A stretch of 28,216 bases of DNA, taken from CBCXVS01 sp965178525 (GTDB lineage Bacteria; Tectomicrobia; Entotheonellia; Entotheonellales; Entotheonellaceae). A program made the position numbers and the translations under genes. The stretch's first letter is position 1. Each line of letters opens with the position of its first letter. Location of the stretch: contig CBCXVS010000064.1 in assembly GCA_965178525.1 (NCBI GenBank), positions 1 to 28,216 on the forward strand. The letters run 5' to 3'. Below, piece after piece: positions 25,396-28,216 of this stretch. A model generated the notes under the pieces. It saw only the letters and a program-made list of their open reading frames with translations, had not been told where the DNA came from and made no database searches.

Positions 25396-26309
25396 GTGTA
25401 CCATTAGGCTACCGACTTCATCTGCTCGCTTTCGCCGTTGGGGTCACTTTGCTTGTTGCGGCGTGCGCTAATCCCACTCGCCTGGCAGAGCCAATCGGCA
25501 CGTTTCGCACGGCCACAGCCGCGACCGCTACTGTCGTTCGCCCTGCGCTGGCTGAGGTCAACGCGATTGAGCGTGCGTTCTCGCTTCAGGAAGCGCTTGC
25601 CAACGGCCAAGACCTGAACGGCAGGACCTTCATCAACCCGGTTTTCGATTCGGAGGGATTGGCAGCCCGACAGCTCGCCTTCACGCTGATCGACCTTTAC
25701 ACACTGCGTCTAGCAGAGCTGGCCGATGCCGAGACCGGGGATCAAGTCCGCGCTGCCGCTGGCACCGTGGCCAACCAATTGGGTGAAATTGGGAACACGA
25801 TTAACCGACTCGACCCCGGCAGTGGTGACGATCTCGCGCGCTATAGCGGTCCGCTGTCCGACCTGTTTCAGGCTGTCGCAGGAATTTGGGTGGATGCAGT
25901 GCGGGAGCGTGCCCTTGAGGATGCCATTGACACGGCAGGACCGGCTATCGACCAGATCTTGTCCTTGCTAGAAACTGATATGCGCCGATCCGTCCAGGCG
26001 CAAGAACAGCTCGCCTTCGAGAGAGCTGCGGCGGCCATCGAGGCATTCAACCTTGGCGCGCCCGACCAACGCCAGGAACTGGGCGAAACCGCTCTGCAGC
26101 TCGCCAACAGTTACGAGCGCATCACCACGACATCGCCGGAAGACGTGATCGAATCTATGCGTACAGCCCACACCGCCATGGTGGAGGCGACACGCGTCGG
26201 GTCTGACACCAATTTCGAGGCGTTTGTGGCCAGCGTGAATGTGTTCTCGATACGGGCGGCTGAAGCCGCCGCCGTATACCGCGGCTTTGTTAGGGCATCA
26301 CGTACATAA
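25392..26309 (+). CDS. Putative lipoprotein, helical, 305 aa
   Basis: ATG 25392 is preceded by GGTGAGG and overlaps the upstream stop. The N-terminus MSVPLGYRLHLLAFAVGVTL followed by LVAAC-ANP is a lipoprotein signal peptide with a good lipobox, so the protein should be attached to a membrane from the outside. The mature part is almost wholly helical, rich in Ala, Leu, Glu and Gln, with heptad-like stretches (around residues 185-240) that suggest a coiled coil. Family unknown. The next gene, starting 10 bp later, is also a small coiled-coil protein, so the two may form one structure. Confidence 0.75.
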   Translation: MSVPLGYRLHLLAFAVGVTLLVAACANPTRLAEPIGTFRTATAATATVVRPALAEVNAIERAFSLQEALANGQDLNGRTFINPVFDSEGLAARQLAFTLIDLYTLRLAELADAETGDQVRAAAGTVANQLGEIGNTINRLDPGSGDDLARYSGPLSDLFQAVAGIWVDAVRERALEDAIDTAGPAIDQILSLLETDMRRSVQAQEQLAFERAAAAIEAFNLGAPDQRQELGETALQLANSYERITTTSPEDVIESMRTAHTAMVEATRVGSDTNFEAFVASVNVFSIRAAEAAAVYRGFVRASRT

Positions 26310-26319
26310 GGAAATCATC

Positions 26320-26658
26320 ATGAGTGACAGGCGAGATTTACTCGACAAGCTGCATCAGGCGTATCTCGACACGCGGTCCGAAAGCCTCGATATTGACCAG
26401 TATACGTCACAGGAACGTGCAGATCTGAGGACCAACGCCTTTGCGATCCACAGACGATGGCGAGACCTCCGCCAGAAAGAGTTCGACGCTGCAACGCGTT
26501 ACTACAACGAAGCGAACGAGAGTATTTAGGCGGTTAATCGTCAACTCGAGGCTGCAACGGTTCGCATTGAAAACGTTACTAATTTCTTGAATAACGTTGC
26601 CACCCTGCTCGGTGCTGTCGACCGTTTGATCGGTGTTGCCGTGGATCTGGTCGCTTAA
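26320..26658 (+). pseudogene. Coiled-coil small protein interrupted by a TAG
   Basis: ATG 26320 follows AAGGAA. It reads MSDRRDLLDKLHQAYLDTRS through AATRYYNEANESI, then TAG (26527-26529), then AVNRQLEAATVRIENVTNFL and LLGAVDRLIGVAVDLVA to TAA at 26656-26658. The part after the TAG keeps the same frame, the same heptad pattern and ends at a natural stop, so the ancestral product was about 112 aa. The C-terminus after the TAG is amphipathic to hydrophobic. It follows the lipoprotein by 10 bp and is likely its operon partner. Truncated product, readthrough and sequencing error are all possible. Confidence 0.7.
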
Positions 26659-26674
26659 GATTTGTCTATATTTA

Positions 26675-26700
26675 GGGGGTCATATCTTTGTATTTTAATT
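26675..26700 (+). repeat. REP-like motif, copy 1
   Basis: GGTCATATCTTTGTATTTTAATT (26678-26700, given by position) matches 28081-28103 at 20 of 23 bases. The GGGGTCAnATCTTnnATT pattern is like the ends of REP units mobilised by RAYT (Y1-type) transposases, from memory. No hairpin partner is evident nearby. Confidence 0.45.
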
Positions 26701-26824
26701 CCAAACAGCGTCGGATATCCCACGACGAGCGAGCGGCGGCTGAGCGACCACATGGCACACCGTCCGATCTCTCGCTCGATCTCCGGGAAACGTTCCAGGG
26801 TCGTGTCCTTAGGAGGAAAGAACG

Positions 26825-27283
26825 ATGGCAGAAGCTCTCGAATTCACCGTTTCCGATGTGCAGATTACCCGGATCGACGCCGAAGGCACGAAAACGGGAG
26901 AGTGGTTCCCTGCGGGGGAAAAGGTTCAGGTCCGGACCTCGATCACGATTTTCAACGAGAATGATGACGACGCGAAGAACATTCGAGTCGTGGTGGTGCT
27001 TCCACCCACGTCGCGCGTGACGGCAACCACGCCTTGGGCTGAGATTGGCCCCGCTAATGGTCCAGCCACGTCAGGGGAGCCGTGGGAGACGAACGGCTAC
27101 GTGATGTTCTCGCACCCGCACATTCCGGATCTCGGCACGGGCCAGACGTTTGAAATGGCGCTCGAAACCGACATGCTCGACCGCTTCCCGGAGAGCCCCA
27201 TCACGGCGTTTGTCTATGGAGATCGGACCGACCCTAATCCTGCTAACAATTGTCGTACAGCCAAGATTAACGTCGGGGGATAG
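26825..27283 (+). CDS. CARDB/DUF11-like beta-sandwich protein, 152 aa
   Basis: ATG 26825 follows AGGAGGAAAGAACG, a strong site. The sequence has the alternating strands of a CARDB/DUF11-type adhesion module: EKVQVRTSITIFNENDDDAK, NIRVVVVLPP, and the closing TDPNPANNCRTAKINV, which is the typical end of such domains (D.NP.NN...). There is no signal peptide, unusual for a surface domain, so it may be a component exported otherwise or used inside a particle. It follows the lipoprotein and coiled-coil genes on the same strand but with its own 165-bp leader. Confidence 0.75.
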   Translation: MAEALEFTVSDVQITRIDAEGTKTGEWFPAGEKVQVRTSITIFNENDDDAKNIRVVVVLPPTSRVTATTPWAEIGPANGPATSGEPWETNGYVMFSHPHIPDLGTGQTFEMALETDMLDRFPESPITAFVYGDRTDPNPANNCRTAKINVGG

Positions 27284-27580
27284 GACATTCCAACATTGTT
27301 GGGGTCAACATTGTCGGAGTCAGGTCTAGCATCATATCATTGCATGTTTCGGATTTATGCATTGATTCTAGACCTGCCCCCAATGTTCCCACTAGAAGAC
27401 GACGCCTTGCGGCTACGTCAGGGCCATTCGACTCTGACCCCAATTTCTCACCCGAGCATCTGCCCTTCAGAAAATGTGGTCTGACCTCGGTTCTTCTCTC
27501 GGTTCTTGTCGCGAACGCCTCTATCTGATAATATCGAAGTGAATCGAGAAGGGTATGTAAACAGTAGCGAGGGACATCAT
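27284..27580 (+). repeat. REP-like inverted repeat region
   Basis: TTGGGGTCA at 27299-27307 is the exact reverse complement of TGACCCCAA at 27435-27443. Inside, GTCAGGTCTAGCATC (from about 27319) pairs imperfectly with the stretch ending TCTAGACC near 27377, both arms containing TTGCAT/ATGCA. These fit the imperfect hairpins mobilised by RAYT transposases. No protein-coding frame is convincing here. Confidence 0.5.
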
Positions 27581-28015
27581 ATGGACGAGTTCTCGCAACT
27601 TCGATATTACTTGGAGCACGATCAGGTGGATCAAGCCTTAGCTCTACTCGATGAGATGGACGAGATGTCAAGAGAAGACAAGATCAACAAGATTGCCAGC
27701 TTTATGCAGGTTCTTCTCATCCATCTGATCAAGAGAGTAGCAGAAGACCGTACAACGCGGTCGTGGGATGTGTCGATTCAGAATGCGTTAGCGTGGATTG
27801 TGCGGGTCAATAAGCGCAGAAAGTCAGGCGGCTGGTATCTCAGCGACGACGAGTTGCACGAGACGCTCGATGAGGTGTTTGACCTAGCCCTTCGGAGGGC
27901 ATCGAGAGAAGTTGACGAAGGGATATATAGGCCTGATGAGCTGGCTGGACGGCTCGATCGCGATACGATCATCCAAGACGCGCTCGCTCAGATTCGGCAA
28001 GAGCAGGGTGAATAA
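27581..28015 (+). CDS. DUF29-like protein, 144 aa
   Basis: I chose ATG 27581 (MDEFSQLRYYLEHD) because GAGGGA lies 6 nt upstream; an ATG-like start at 27506 falls in the repeat region. The middle, FMQVLLIHLIKRVAED followed by TTRSWDVSIQNAL, matches the DUF29 core (LLxHLLKxxxQ..RSRSWxxSI), and the downstream helices DEVFDLALRRASREV fit the family. DUF29 proteins are small, helical and of unknown function. Length is normal and the gene looks intact. Confidence 0.75.
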   Translation: MDEFSQLRYYLEHDQVDQALALLDEMDEMSREDKINKIASFMQVLLIHLIKRVAEDRTTRSWDVSIQNALAWIVRVNKRRKSGGWYLSDDELHETLDEVFDLALRRASREVDEGIYRPDELAGRLDRDTIIQDALAQIRQEQGE

Positions 28016-28080
28016 AAAAAAGAGGCCAAAAACGGCATCCCGCCAATCCGGATGGACTGGCTCCGATAGCGAACGCAAGA

Positions 28081-28103
28081 GGTCACATCTTTAAATTTTA
28101 ATT
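28081..28103 (+). repeat. REP-like motif, copy 2
   Basis: Matches 26678-26700 at 20 of 23 positions; the shared core is GGTCA-ATCTTT and TTTTAATT. Direct orientation. The remaining sequence to the window end shows no gene. Confidence 0.45.
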
Positions 28104-28216
28104 TTCTGGTTATAACGGATTCTGTGGATCCTGCTCCACGCCATTCATGGAGCCTGAAACGAGTAAGTTTTCTAGCCCATTGTCCGCGTAACAGTTGCCC
28201 TTAAGTCGCTCGGCTG

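Noticed and set aside
17286..26529. Reassigned TAG codon (alternative genetic code)
   Set aside because: TAG terminates several genes at their natural family length (HNH 3076, SBP 6898, SDR 11898, CARDB-like 27283), and one of the four split genes has TGA. Decay or sequence error is simpler.

Overview
The window looks like a scaffold piece from a large, moderately GC-rich genome of an environmental bacterium, full of insertion sequences and with three runs of N (1411-2170, 15298-15344, 18139-18148). The mix of a thiazole/oxazole-modified microcin (TOMM) locus with a nitrile-hydratase-like leader, Rieske/SDR catabolism genes, several peptide-type ABC components and heavy IS load recalls Candidatus Entotheonella (Tectomicrobia) or a similar talented uncultured lineage. 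That is inference; nothing here proves the taxon.

Layout. 1-430: nested palindrome and a transposase remnant. 438-1052: unknown gene. 1267-3766 (minus): a small helical protein, an HNH nuclease and a third gene whose 3' end is interrupted by a 1007-bp IS5-like element (copy C). 3869-10143 (minus): peptide/nickel-type ABC operon, read from 10143 downward as SBP-SBP-DppB-DppC-DppB, with no ATPase gene. 10144-11897: mostly gene-free, with a TerB-like gene and a dying integrase fragment. 11898-13928 (minus): Rieske oxygenase plus BenD-like dehydrogenase, the oxygenase lacking its first residues. 13929-15420: a dead IS4-like element with 19-bp terminal repeats. 15421-18107 (minus): wHTH/cyclase-homology/AAA-ATPase regulator, lacking its C-terminus and split by a TGA. 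18495-19448 (minus): FHA/winged-helix regulator split by a TAG. 19462-20468: IS copy A. 20585-24590 (plus): TOMM locus interrupted by IS copy B. 24741-27283 (plus): a promoter with 10-bp tandem repeats and a set of small unknown genes including a lipoprotein. 27581-28015: DUF29-like gene. REP-like repeats lie at 26675, 27299 and 28081.

How it fits together. The most interesting unit is the TOMM locus: a Cys-free 189-aa precursor-like protein with two nitrile-hydratase-leader-like repeats, a 47-aa Cys-containing ORF just behind it in the same frame, and one ancestral E1-like/YcaO fusion gene. That fusion is now broken by a one-base frameshift, an IS insertion with a clean 3-bp duplication, and an in-frame TAG at the E1/YcaO joint. 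The ancestral reading can be rebuilt almost base by base. The same decay (single in-frame stops with coding continuing beyond them, IS-edge truncations) affects at least five other genes, so much of the window is being inactivated, or is chimeric or error-prone sequence. The ABC operon, SDR, HNH, DUF29 and CARDB-like genes look intact.
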